NCBI RefSeq assembly: GCF_000420705.1
Contig: NZ_ATVL01000007.1
Coordinates: forward strand, 1,054,001-1,118,000
Length of the DNA stretch: 64,000 bases
Direction: 5' to 3'
DNA from: Hymenobacter norwichensis DSM 15439
GTDB taxonomy: Bacteria; Bacteroidota; Bacteroidia; Cytophagales; Hymenobacteraceae
How positions within the stretch are numbered: position 1 is the stretch's first letter; each line of letters begins with the position of its first letter. Made by a program: the position numbers and the translations under genes. Below are positions 52,241-60,479 of this stretch, in pieces. A model generated the notes under the pieces. The model saw only the letters and a list, made by a program, of their open reading frames with translations, did no database searches and had not been told where the DNA came from.

Positions 52241-53530
52241 CTAAATAGAAAAGGCTACTGGCGGCGTTACCGGGGCGGTGAAGTAGTCGGCGTTGGCGGC
52301 GCCAATGAGGCCGGCGGCTACGGTGTCACCGCTTTGCTCGTCTACCAGAATGAAGGCACCCGTCACCCGGTTTTCGTGGTAATTGTCAACGGCCAGCGGC
52401 ACGGCGGTTTTGATGCGCACCCGCACGATGTCGTTGAGTTGGGCCGATTCGGCATCGGCCCGGTCGAAGGTTTGCACGTTCACTTTGTGCAGAATGGTGG
52501 GTACGGCGGCTTTCACCACTGCCGAATGATGCTGCAACAGCAGCTTACGGCCGGGCAACAACGGCTGCTCGCTCATCCAGCACACCGTGGCTTCCAGCTC
52601 GCGCGTGAGCGTCGGTACGTGGTTTACGGGGATGATGGAGTCGCCGCGGCTGATGTCTACGTCGTCGGTGAGGCGCAGTACCACGGCCTGCGGAGCCACA
52701 GCGGATTCCACTTCCTGCTGGTTGACTTCGATGGCCTCAATCACCGACTCCCGGCCCGAAGGCAACACCTTCACCCGGTCGCCGCGGCGGTACTGGCCGC
52801 TCTGGATTTGGCCGGCATAGCCGCGGTAATCGGGCAGCTCATCGGTCTGAGGACGGATTACATACTGCACCTGGAAGCGGGGCTCGGCATTGGCTACTTC
52901 CACGGCGGCCGGCACGCTTTCGAGGTGTTCCAGCAAGCTCGGGCCGTTGTACCACGCAATCCGGTTGGAGCGGGCTACCACGTTGTCGCCGTGCAAGGCG
53001 CTGAGCGGAATAGCAGTAGCGGCTGGCAGCTGGAAGTGGTCGGTGAGGGCGGCGTAGTCGGCCGAAATCTGATTGAAGATATTCTCGTCGAAGCCCACCA
53101 GATCCAGCTTGTTCACGGCCAGCACGAAGTTGCGGATGCCCAGCAGCGCGGCTATCAGCGTGTGGCGGCGGGTTTGCTCTATCACACCCTGGCGCGCATC
53201 CACCAGCACAATAGCCAAATCGGCATTGCTGGCGCCGGTCACCATGTTGCGGGTGTACTGCACGTGGCCCGGCGCATCGGTGATGATGAATTTGCGGCGC
53301 GGGGTAGTGAAGTATTTGTAGGCGACATCAATGGTGATGCCCTGTTCCCGCTCGGCCCGCAAGCCGTCGGTGAGGAGAGCCAAATCCACAGTGCCGTGCA
53401 CGGTAGGGCGGTTTTCCAGCGCCGCCAGTATGTCCAAGGATACCGAATCGGAATCGTACAGCAGGCGGCCAATCAACGTGCTTTTGCCGTCATCGACGCT
53501 GCCGCAGGTTATAAAACGAAGTAAGTCCAT
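52241..53530 (-). CDS. cysN: Sulfate adenylyltransferase subunit 1 (GTPase)
   Basis: A 429-residue elongation-factor-like GTPase that drives formation of APS (adenosine 5'-phosphosulfate) by CysD. G1 is GSVDDGKST at residues 10-18, G3 is DAPGH, and G4 is NKLD. The switch region EREQGITIDVAYKYF matches CysN. Two beta-barrel domains fill the C-terminal half. There is no fused CysC kinase domain, unlike some CysNC proteins. Order cysH-cysD-cysN on the minus strand suggests one transcript under the SAM riboswitch. Confidence 0.95.
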   Translation of the reverse strand: MDLLRFITCGSVDDGKSTLIGRLLYDSDSVSLDILAALENRPTVHGTVDLALLTDGLRAEREQGITIDVAYKYFTTPRRKFIITDAPGHVQYTRNMVTGASNADLAIVLVDARQGVIEQTRRHTLIAALLGIRNFVLAVNKLDLVGFDENIFNQISADYAALTDHFQLPAATAIPLSALHGDNVVARSNRIAWYNGPSLLEHLESVPAAVEVANAEPRFQVQYVIRPQTDELPDYRGYAGQIQSGQYRRGDRVKVLPSGRESVIEAIEVNQQEVESAVAPQAVVLRLTDDVDISRGDSIIPVNHVPTLTRELEATVCWMSEQPLLPGRKLLLQHHSAVVKAAVPTILHKVNVQTFDRADAESAQLNDIVRVRIKTAVPLAVDNYHENRVTGAFILVDEQSGDTVAAGLIGAANADYFTAPVTPPVAFSI

Positions 53531-53576
53531 GAGGTGAAATTGTGAAGTGGTGAGATGGCGAGTTCAACTTTGAACT

Positions 53577-53666
53577 GTCATGCAGAGCGCAGCGAAGCAT
53601 CTCGCGTGCTGATGTAGAAATGGCATTTACTACACTAGCGAGATTCCTCGCGCTGCTCGGAATGAC
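53577..53666. repeat. REP/MITE-like imperfect palindrome between cysD and cysN
   Basis: The ends GTCATGCAGAGC and the reverse complement of GCTCGGAATGAC match in part, and CATCTCGC pairs with GCGAGATT-type sequence inside. Outside them a second layer (AAGTGGTGA near 53545 and TCACCACTT at 53681-53689) extends the symmetry into the cysD stop codon. Confidence 0.65.
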
Positions 53667-53687
53667 GTTCTAGATTCGTTTCACCAC

Positions 53688-54599
53688 TTAGAAATAGCCG
53701 TTGCGTTTCCGGTCTTCCATGCCGGCTTCCGAGATGTTGTCGTCGAGGCGGGTGGCGCCTCGTTCGCTCACTTTGGCTAGCAGCAAGTCCTGGATGATGT
53801 CTTCCACGGTGCTGGCGTCGCTTTCCACGGCGGCCGTGCAGGTGGAGTCGCCCACGGTGCGGTAGCGCACCTGCCGGGTCACGATTTCGTCTTCCTCATC
53901 GAGCTGCAAGTGCTCGGAAAGACCCAGTAGCTGACCGCTGGGTAGTACCACGCAGGTCCGCTCGTGGCCGAAGTAGATATCAGGGAGCTGGATGTTTTCG
54001 CGCTGGATATAGCGCCACACGTCCAGCTCGGTCCAGTTGGAAATCGGGAACACGCGCACATTTTCGCCTTTCTGGATGCGGCCGTTGTACACGTTCCACA
54101 GCTCGGGGCGCTGGCGTTTGGGGTCCCATTGGCCGAACTCGTCGCGCACTGAGAAGATGCGCTCCTTGGCGCGGGCTTTCTCCTCGTCGCGGCGCGCCCC
54201 ACCGATACAAGCGTCAAACTCGAATTCCTCGATTACTTCCAGCAGGGTGTAGGTCTGGAGCGGGTTACGGCTCGGAAACTTGCCACCCGGCTCACGCAAG
54301 CGCTGCCGCTTGATGGTGTCCACCACGCTGCGCACAATCAGCTTTTCGCCCAGCTCAGTGGCCAGTTGGTCACGGTAGGCCAGCACTTCCGGAAAGTTGT
54401 GGCCGGTATCTACGTGCACCAACGGAAACGGGAAGCGGCCGGGCCGAAACGCTTTTTCTGCCAACCGGGTCAGCACGATAGAATCTTTGCCGCCCGAAAA
54501 CAGCAGCGCGGGCCGCTCAAACTGCCCTGCAACTTCGCGCAGAATATGAATGGCTTCGGCTTCCAGCCGGTCGAGGTAATCGAATTGTGGGGTGCTCAT
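53688..54599 (-). CDS. cysD: Sulfate adenylyltransferase subunit 2
   Basis: A 303-residue ATP pyrophosphatase-type enzyme that makes APS from sulfate and ATP with CysN. The start at 54599 (MSTPQFDYLDRLEAEAIHILREV) matches the known length of about 302 residues; the ATG at 54629 would add ten residues. PP-loop LLFSGGKDSIVL, HVDTGHNFPE, GGARRDEEKARAKERIFS and the C-terminal MEDRKRNGYF are all typical. It lies 64 bases after cysH. Confidence 0.96.
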   Translation of the reverse strand: MSTPQFDYLDRLEAEAIHILREVAGQFERPALLFSGGKDSIVLTRLAEKAFRPGRFPFPLVHVDTGHNFPEVLAYRDQLATELGEKLIVRSVVDTIKRQRLREPGGKFPSRNPLQTYTLLEVIEEFEFDACIGGARRDEEKARAKERIFSVRDEFGQWDPKRQRPELWNVYNGRIQKGENVRVFPISNWTELDVWRYIQRENIQLPDIYFGHERTCVVLPSGQLLGLSEHLQLDEEDEIVTRQVRYRTVGDSTCTAAVESDASTVEDIIQDLLLAKVSERGATRLDDNISEAGMEDRKRNGYF

Positions 54600-54663
54600 A
54601 TCAAAGGATGCTGTCTGTTTCAATTCCATGGTTGGACGGCGCGGAAGGCAGCCCAACGGCTTG

Positions 54664-55440
54664 CTATTTTTCAATCTGGATGGGTTCCACCACCGGGTCG
54701 GGGCCGTCGTGGCGGGCGGTGGAGTGCAAGCCGCACTCTTTGGCCGATAGGTCTTCCCACCACCAGCGGCCAGCCCGGAAATCCTCGCCGGGCTTGATGG
54801 CGCGGGTGCAGGGGGCGCACCCGATGCTCACGAAGCCTTGCTTGTGCAGCGGGTTCACCGGAATGCCATTGGCCTGGGCGTACTCCACGGCCTGCTCCCA
54901 GGTCCAGTCGAAAAGGGGGTGAATCTTGGTGAGGTTGTGGGCCGCGTCCCATTCCACGGGGTCCATGGTTTGGCGGTTCTGCGACTGTTCGGCCCGGATG
55001 CCGGTTACCCAGGCGTCTTGGCCGGCTAGGGCGCGGTTCAGGGGCTCCACTTTGCGGATGTAGCAGCACTCCTTGCGGTTGTCGATGCTTTCGTAGAAGC
55101 TGTTCGGGCCTTTGGCGTGCATCAGCTCTTCCACGCTTTCCCGCTGCGGATAAAATACCTCAATCGGCTGCCCGTACTTGAGCAGTGTCTTGTTCCAAGT
55201 GGAATAGGTTTCCTGGAAGTTGCGGCCGGTATCGAGGGTGAACACCTTGATAGGTAATTCGTTCTCGAAGATTAAGTGGCTGATAATTTGGTCTTCTAAG
55301 CCGAAAGAGGTAGAGAAAACGGCTTTTCCGGGGAAGCGGGTGGCTACCAAGCGCAACCGCTCCAAAGCGGAGGCGGCTGGTAGCTGAAGGCGTAGGTCGT
55401 CCAGATTGGGAACGGCCGAAACGGCAGATACTGCGGACAT
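54664..55440 (-). CDS. cysH: Adenylylsulfate (APS) reductase, CysH family
   Basis: A 258-residue reductase that yields sulfite. The start at 55440 (MSAVSAVSAVPNL) is preferred over the ATG 12 codons upstream. SFGLED (45-50) and TLDTGRNF (68-75) are substrate motifs, and ECGLH with Cys 236 is the catalytic tail. Cys 125, 126, 208 and 211 (ECCYIRK and GCAPC) are the 4Fe-4S ligands that mark APS-using enzymes; enzymes specific for PAPS lack them. No cysC is nearby, which agrees. The gene heads the operon and is preceded by a SAM-I riboswitch about 320 bases upstream. Confidence 0.94.
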   Translation of the reverse strand: MSAVSAVSAVPNLDDLRLQLPAASALERLRLVATRFPGKAVFSTSFGLEDQIISHLIFENELPIKVFTLDTGRNFQETYSTWNKTLLKYGQPIEVFYPQRESVEELMHAKGPNSFYESIDNRKECCYIRKVEPLNRALAGQDAWVTGIRAEQSQNRQTMDPVEWDAAHNLTKIHPLFDWTWEQAVEYAQANGIPVNPLHKQGFVSIGCAPCTRAIKPGEDFRAGRWWWEDLSAKECGLHSTARHDGPDPVVEPIQIEK

Positions 55441-55762
55441 ATGCGAGAGAGGGAGACGTTGCCGCGTGGGCAACATCGGGCCGAAGGATAGCCCCGTTGG
55501 CGTGGCGCAAAAGCGCGGAAAACCAGCAGTGGGGCGAAAATCGGGACGTGCGAAAACGCTGTAGAGCTATGCGTAAAAACGCATCAGCAAGCTGAACTCA
55601 GCGCACGAACCAGGAAAGAAGGGGGAGTAGCGTAACCTCTAGCAACAGCACCCAAAAGCCACGGTCATACAGACGGGGCTAGCCATGCCACAACACCCAT
55701 GCTGTACAGCAGAAAGGGTAGTGGAATTGGCGGCGGTGATGGTGAAGAGTTTCACGGTGCTG

Positions 55763-55860
55763 TTGTTTTTATATGGTCAGGACTTGGCACCGTTTCGGAT
55801 TATCCGAGGGTTGCCGGCGCTTCGTCGAGCCTGTCTCTCCACGCCTCTGTATAAAAACAA
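55763..55860 (-). ncRNA. SAM-I (S-box) riboswitch aptamer of the sulfate assimilation operon
   Basis: Read on the minus strand, P1 is the same 11-base pair as in the first copy (55850-55860 with 55763-55773). The segments GAGAGACAGGCTCGACGAAG, CCGGCAACC and GGTGCCAAGTCCTG match the S-box core. High SAM should reduce expression of cysH and the genes after it. The 322 bases to the cysH start hold several small hairpins (for example GTTGCC with GGCAAC at 55458-55474) but no clear T-run terminator, so the expression mechanism is unclear. Confidence 0.9.
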
Positions 55861-55888
55861 TCCTTTTGGGGGTAAAGAATTGATACTA

Positions 55889-55920
55889 CAAAGGTAGTGG
55901 CCGAAATTTTACACTTCCAA
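55889..55920 (-). promoter_or_regulatory. Promoter of the cysH-leader transcript
   Basis: On the minus strand, TTG (55918-55920), 21 bases, then TACCTTTG (55889-55896): a full consensus match placed about 29 bases before the aptamer, with the same layout as at the first riboswitch. Confidence 0.78.
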
Positions 55921-56191
55921 ATTTATTTCCAAGCACCAACTACAGCTAACTACCGCATTGTGTTTTCGATACGTGTTTATTGGTGCGTTTTCCAGCGTAG
56001 GAAATAAGCGTGCCCGCCCGTGCAATTCAACTCCTAATTGCATTCAGAGTGGATTATTCCTTTCTGGTACGGCAATAGAAATTGTAGCGAATTGAGTTGC
56101 AAATCACCCAACAAGTGGCCGAATGTATACAGGTATTTTGGGCACAACTCCGCTACAGCCGTAGGAGCAGAAGTGAGATTTAGCTGAAAAA
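55921..56191. other. AT-rich intergenic region between the cys and glycan operons
   Basis: 271 bases with no coding frame of quality and no strong hairpin. It separates the cysH promoter from the end of the flippase gene on the same strand. Confidence 0.5.
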
Positions 56192-57682
56192 TTAGTGGCT
56201 TGCGCGGCCCCGGCGCAGCAGCTTTTGCAGTGTCTCCCGCACCTGCGGTTCGGCATTGGTAGCCAGCAGCAGCCCACCGTATACCACGGTTAGGAGCGAA
56301 GAGCGCAACAGCATTGTCACCAGCAACGAATGCATAAAGGGCACCAGCCACGCCGCCACGCCCGCTACCGAGGCCAGCAGCAGCAGCAACGGTACGCGCC
56401 GGTCAAAGGGCTGCAATCCGAAGCTGTGCCACACAAACCAAGTGCGGGCCACGTTGATAGCCAGCAGAGCCGCCGCCGCTGCTACAGCCGCACCCGTCAG
56501 CCCCAGGCGTGGAATCAAAAGCAGGTTGAGCAGTACTGTGGCCACGGCTAGCGACGCATTGAAAATCAAGTCGTAGCGGTAGCGCGGCGAGGTAATAACG
56601 ATGAGGCCATTGACGCCTGTAATGCCATCAAAGAGTCGGCCGGCCAGCAAAATAAGTACGGCGGTGGAGCCGGCGGCATAAGCGGGCTTCATCTGACCAT
56701 AGATGAAGTCTAGGTTTAGGGCAATTCCTAGGGCCAGGTAGCAGCCTAGCATGGTATTGAGGCGGGTGGTACGCTGGTAAAAGTCGGCCATGCGCGGCAG
56801 GTCGTTGTTTTTCCAGTACTCGGCCAACAGCGGGAAGGCAATTTTGTAGAGCGCCCGAAACGGCAGCACTAGTGCCGTGCTGATGAAGAAAGCAGTGCCG
56901 TAGATACCCGCGGCATCCAGGTCTACCTTGGAACTCACCATCAACGAATCAATGCTGGAAATAACTACGCCCGATACGTTGCCGAGCAGCGCAAACGCCC
57001 CGAAACCAAGCATTTCGCGCAAGGGCCGCACCCGCGACACGGCGGCTGGCCGCAGGTGCAATTCGCCTACAAAAGCCGTGTAGGCAATCAGTAGCACGGC
57101 CACGCCGCTACTCGCCCCAATGTACCAGAGCACATAGCCGTGAAAGTCAAGGTAACCGGCGGCGAACAGCAACGCGCCGCCTGTGATAAGCAGCCGGAGT
57201 ACAATTTCCTGGGTGAACGACGAAAAAGCCGTGTGGTACAGGCCTTTCAGGTAAGCGTCCCAGAGGTTAATGAGCAAGATAAACAGCGCCAGTACTAGGC
57301 CCCAAAAATAGTAGTAGTCGAGCAGCGCCATGTCGGTAGCCTCATCGGCGTACCAGCTCATTACCAGCGGCTTGCCAGCCATATACAGCACGGCTACTAG
57401 CACAAACCCCAGTAGCGGTACACTCAGCAGAAATGGCAGAAACCCTTGATGGCCGGCTTCCGGTTTGCGGAAATAAGGGAAAAACCGTACCCCCATGTTG
57501 CCAAAACCAAGGGCGGCTATCTGGGCCAGCATGGTAGCAATGGCGGCCAGCACACCCGTGAGGCCAATCTGATGCGGCTCCAGAATTTTGGGCAGCACCA
57601 GCACCGTATTCACAAAGCCCAGCCCCAGCCCAGCGTACGAAATGATAGTATTGCGCAGTCCCTGCCGCTGAACGATGCCCAA
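56192..57682 (-). CDS. Wzx-type lipid-linked oligosaccharide flippase
   Basis: A 496-residue inner-membrane protein with about 14 helices of the MATE/polysaccharide-transporter class. MGIVQRQGLRNTIISYAGLGLGFVNTVLVLPKIL is the standard front in Bacteroidota flippases. The start is TTG at 57682; no in-frame ATG exists before residue 51. A basic tail (RETLQKLLRRGRASH) ends it. As the last gene of the glycan operon it probably moves the lipid-linked unit that carries the nonulosonate made by the upstream genes. Confidence 0.86.
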   Translation of the reverse strand: MGIVQRQGLRNTIISYAGLGLGFVNTVLVLPKILEPHQIGLTGVLAAIATMLAQIAALGFGNMGVRFFPYFRKPEAGHQGFLPFLLSVPLLGFVLVAVLYMAGKPLVMSWYADEATDMALLDYYYFWGLVLALFILLINLWDAYLKGLYHTAFSSFTQEIVLRLLITGGALLFAAGYLDFHGYVLWYIGASSGVAVLLIAYTAFVGELHLRPAAVSRVRPLREMLGFGAFALLGNVSGVVISSIDSLMVSSKVDLDAAGIYGTAFFISTALVLPFRALYKIAFPLLAEYWKNNDLPRMADFYQRTTRLNTMLGCYLALGIALNLDFIYGQMKPAYAAGSTAVLILLAGRLFDGITGVNGLIVITSPRYRYDLIFNASLAVATVLLNLLLIPRLGLTGAAVAAAAALLAINVARTWFVWHSFGLQPFDRRVPLLLLLASVAGVAAWLVPFMHSLLVTMLLRSSLLTVVYGGLLLATNAEPQVRETLQKLLRRGRASH

Positions 57683-57713
57683 AGAGGTGAAATGGTGAAG
57701 AGGTGAAGTGGTG

Positions 57714-57760
57714 AGTTTGACGTTCCAACTGCGTTACTAGTCAGGGGGAAGCGTCAAACT
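57714..57760. repeat. Palindrome and GTGAAG-type leader before the flippase gene
   Basis: AGTTTGACG (57714-57722) pairs with CGTCAAACT (57752-57760). Between it and the flippase start, 57685-57714 is a run of GTGAA-type words also seen just upstream of cysN (53532-53552). Confidence 0.55.
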
Positions 57761-57770
57761 TTTTTTGTTG

Positions 57771-59135
57771 CTACATCACGGCTTCCCAGATATCGTAGCC
57801 ATTGACGAAGGCCGTGTTGCGGCTGTGAAGGTACTGCATGAGTTCGGCGAACTGTCGGGGGCCGGTGGTTTCGTTGGCCGGGTCGAAGTGGTCGTTGTGC
57901 CAGAGTAGTGTGCAAACCCCACCGAACCGCTCGATTTCCTGGAACATGGGTTGTAGCGCCGGCAGAATTTGCTCGGGCGCCAGTTGCAGATAATTAGGGT
58001 GATGCAACGTGGCGTCCATCACGTTGAGCGGAATTTCCAGGAAATCGAAGCTTTTGCAAGTTGTAAAATCGAAAAGCTGGAAGGGTAGGCAGTAGCTGTT
58101 TCGGAAGCCGAAATGCTCGGCAAACCCCAGCGTAGAATCGTACTCGTAAAGCAAGGTGTGAAGTAAGAATGGAGTAATGCGCGGCTCCCATTGCAAATAG
58201 TGAAAACGGATTCCATAGGCTTTCACATCATTGCGCAGATGTTGCAGCCGGTGTTCATCCCGCTTGAGCCGGCCTCCGTGCTGAGCCGTGCCCAAACTGG
58301 CGTGTAGCCCAACTTCTGACCCGCCAATGGCTGCGGCTAGCTGCGGCCATTTTTGCCGGATATTGTAGTCGGCATTCGGCGTACCGTTGGCCGATTTGCG
58401 GTGTTCGGGTAGAAAGAAGAACGTGCTCTTAGCACCGTATTCTGCCACGGTCTGCTGCACTAGTTCCAAGTTGTTCCAGGCATCAGGGCGCGTAAAATGC
58501 CGCCACAATTGCCATCCGAATTTCAGCAGGTTGCCGCTTCGTAAGGCGGCCTTGGCTGGGGTTTTCCAAGCACTGCGCAACTCGTCAATATCATGGGTGA
58601 CGAAGGTGGCGAAAGACGCGCCGTTGGCCCAGCAGCGTGGGTGCAGCGGCTGGCCGGTTACGTGCTCAACGGCAGTTTTCAGAATATCGAAGTAGTAGTT
58701 GACGACCGGCACTGCCACAAAGCCGTACCGGTATTGCATACTGGCCGAGTAGGGAAAACGCCCGTGCCGGTCCCGCTCGTCACTGAAATACTCCTGCCAG
58801 CCACTGAGCAAATAAAAAGCTGCCGAAATCAGGTCGGCGTGGATGTAGGCTCGGCCGTTGGGCAGCAACTCCAGTAGTAGTTTCTCCGGACTGGAATCGA
58901 AAAATATCGGCAGCTGGCGGCCTTGCCACTCGCGCACGTTTGGAGGCGCTGGGTAAGGTTGTTGCTCCGCAAAAAAGCTGCCGGCACAATCGGCAATTTC
59001 CACCTGTGGCTGCTGACTAGCGTAGCCGATGCTTACGACCGGCACCGCCTGGTACGCCTGCCGAAAGTGGCGCAGCACATACGTCAGCCGGATTTCGGCG
59101 CTAACCGGCGAGACAACAGGTAAAGGAGGTAGCAT
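57771..59135 (-). CDS. Polysaccharide deacetylase-like protein
   Basis: A 454-residue protein. Residues 1-170 are a family-specific N-terminal domain (YVLRHFRQAYQAVPVVSIGY). From about 180 a NodB-like fold follows: FATFVTHDIDEL with the catalytic Asp and metal Asp of the THDxD motif, STFFFLPEH, and EVGLHASLGTAQHGG holding the His metal ligand motif HxS. LLWHNDHFD near the C-terminus may carry the last catalytic His. Such proteins remove acetyl or similar groups from polysaccharides, and N-acetyl removal from the locus product is inference. There is no signal peptide, so it should act on cytosolic or lipid-linked substrates. Confidence 0.8.
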   Translation of the reverse strand: MLPPLPVVSPVSAEIRLTYVLRHFRQAYQAVPVVSIGYASQQPQVEIADCAGSFFAEQQPYPAPPNVREWQGRQLPIFFDSSPEKLLLELLPNGRAYIHADLISAAFYLLSGWQEYFSDERDRHGRFPYSASMQYRYGFVAVPVVNYYFDILKTAVEHVTGQPLHPRCWANGASFATFVTHDIDELRSAWKTPAKAALRSGNLLKFGWQLWRHFTRPDAWNNLELVQQTVAEYGAKSTFFFLPEHRKSANGTPNADYNIRQKWPQLAAAIGGSEVGLHASLGTAQHGGRLKRDEHRLQHLRNDVKAYGIRFHYLQWEPRITPFLLHTLLYEYDSTLGFAEHFGFRNSYCLPFQLFDFTTCKSFDFLEIPLNVMDATLHHPNYLQLAPEQILPALQPMFQEIERFGGVCTLLWHNDHFDPANETTGPRQFAELMQYLHSRNTAFVNGYDIWEAVM

Positions 59136-59159
59136 ATTTTTGAAAAACAGAAATGTAAG

Positions 59160-60470
59160 CTACCTCGTCCCCTCGGATTCCAGCCACTCCGCCAGCAACC
59201 GGGCGGCGCGCTGTTGGCTGTGGCCTTCTTCGGGTGTGCCTAGTGTGGCGTTATAGTACGCGGCGCGGCGGTACAGGTCTAGGGGTTTATGCTGCTGATA
59301 GCGGAGGAGCAGTGCTCCTAATTCGGGCAAGGTGCGGGCCCGCTCTACCAGCCCTTGGGCCACATAGCCGTAGTAGTCGTCGGCTACGGCATGCGTGCCG
59401 AAGCGAAAATACAAACTTGCTACGTTCAGCAAAGTGGCCTCTAAGTGGGTACTGGTATCAGCGGCAATCAGCGCGTCTTGCTTGCTTAGAAACTCGAACA
59501 CGCTTTCCTGCCGGGCGTTGGAAAAGACGAGCTGCGGATGCTGGGCTTGCAGAAAACGGAAGTCACGCGTGTCGCCAGGGTGGGGGCGGAAGGTGAATGT
59601 GAGGGACGGAAACTGCGACAATAGATAGTCTATGGCCGTAGTAAGTGCTTCTGTATCATCGAGTACATTGCAGGCAATACCTACGCGCTGCACCATTGGG
59701 TTCAAGTTTTTTTCACTCAAAAACTCGTCGGCTTTGGGCATGCCTACCAACTCTGTCTGGCCCCGTATTGGCCCGCATTGGTGGTACTTGTCGAGGGCAT
59801 CCTGGCCTTCCAGCAAACTCAGGTCGAAAGCTAACGGTGGAAAGTTCGCACTTACGCTGGCGTGCTGTACGTAAACGGTGGGTACCCCCTCTCGGCGGCA
59901 AGCCAGCAGTAAGGCACGAGCGTCGTCGTTGTGGTCGTTGGCAAACACCACAGCCCGCGGCCGGTAGTGCCGCAGGGCCCGGCAATACACTTCGTAATAG
60001 CCGATGGCGTTGAAAATTAAATCGAAAAACCGCCAGGCCCGCCGCCCTTCCGTGCGCATAAGCCCCACTATAACCAGCGGAAATTGCCAGTAGTAGAGCA
60101 ACTTACGCCGCAGGGAAAGCCGGTTTACCTGTACTTGGTATCTGCCAATCTGTTTGCTTTGCCCAGCCACCAGCACCGTATCGGGCCGGGCTTCGCGCAG
60201 AAAATGCAAGGAGTCGTAGTTGTTCTGGCTGACCACGTACAGCCACACTCGGTTGTGTAGCGGCTCGGGGTTGCGGATCGGCTGAAACACGTTGCCAACC
60301 AACCGTAGTGCTGCGTAGCCCAGTACTTTCCCGAGCCGTTTAAGTGGGTTGGCCGGAGAAATGGGTTCAAGCATTCGCGCCGGCAAGCCAGCAAACAGGT
60401 CGGTGAACCGCAGTTGCAGTATGTCGCGCAGACGGGTGGTAACAGTGCCAGCAGCAGTGGAATCGGGCAT
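59160..60470 (-). CDS. GT-B-like surface carbohydrate biosynthesis protein
   Basis: A 436-residue protein without signal peptide. A first Rossmann-like half (VVSQNNYDSLHFLREARPDTVLVAG, PRAVVFANDHNDDARALLLACRREGVPTVYVQHASVS) and a second half (FTFRPHPGDTRDF, FEFLSKQDALIAADTSTHLEATLLNVASLYFRFG) give the layout of GT-B enzymes such as CDP-glycerol glycerophosphotransferase-like or capsule-type transferases. The RPHPGD and DTSTHLEA segments are the usual nucleotide-binding site. Likely a glycosyltransferase that adds pseudaminic acid or its neighbour, but donor and acceptor are not determinable. Confidence 0.72.
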   Translation of the reverse strand: MPDSTAAGTVTTRLRDILQLRFTDLFAGLPARMLEPISPANPLKRLGKVLGYAALRLVGNVFQPIRNPEPLHNRVWLYVVSQNNYDSLHFLREARPDTVLVAGQSKQIGRYQVQVNRLSLRRKLLYYWQFPLVIVGLMRTEGRRAWRFFDLIFNAIGYYEVYCRALRHYRPRAVVFANDHNDDARALLLACRREGVPTVYVQHASVSANFPPLAFDLSLLEGQDALDKYHQCGPIRGQTELVGMPKADEFLSEKNLNPMVQRVGIACNVLDDTEALTTAIDYLLSQFPSLTFTFRPHPGDTRDFRFLQAQHPQLVFSNARQESVFEFLSKQDALIAADTSTHLEATLLNVASLYFRFGTHAVADDYYGYVAQGLVERARTLPELGALLLRYQQHKPLDLYRRAAYYNATLGTPEEGHSQQRAARLLAEWLESEGTR

Positions 60471-60479
60471 AGTAAGCCG

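Noticed and set aside
52334..53524. Plus-strand ORF of 396 residues antisense to cysN
   Set aside because: Shadow frame opposite a complete, motif-rich CysN; no signal peptide or domain.
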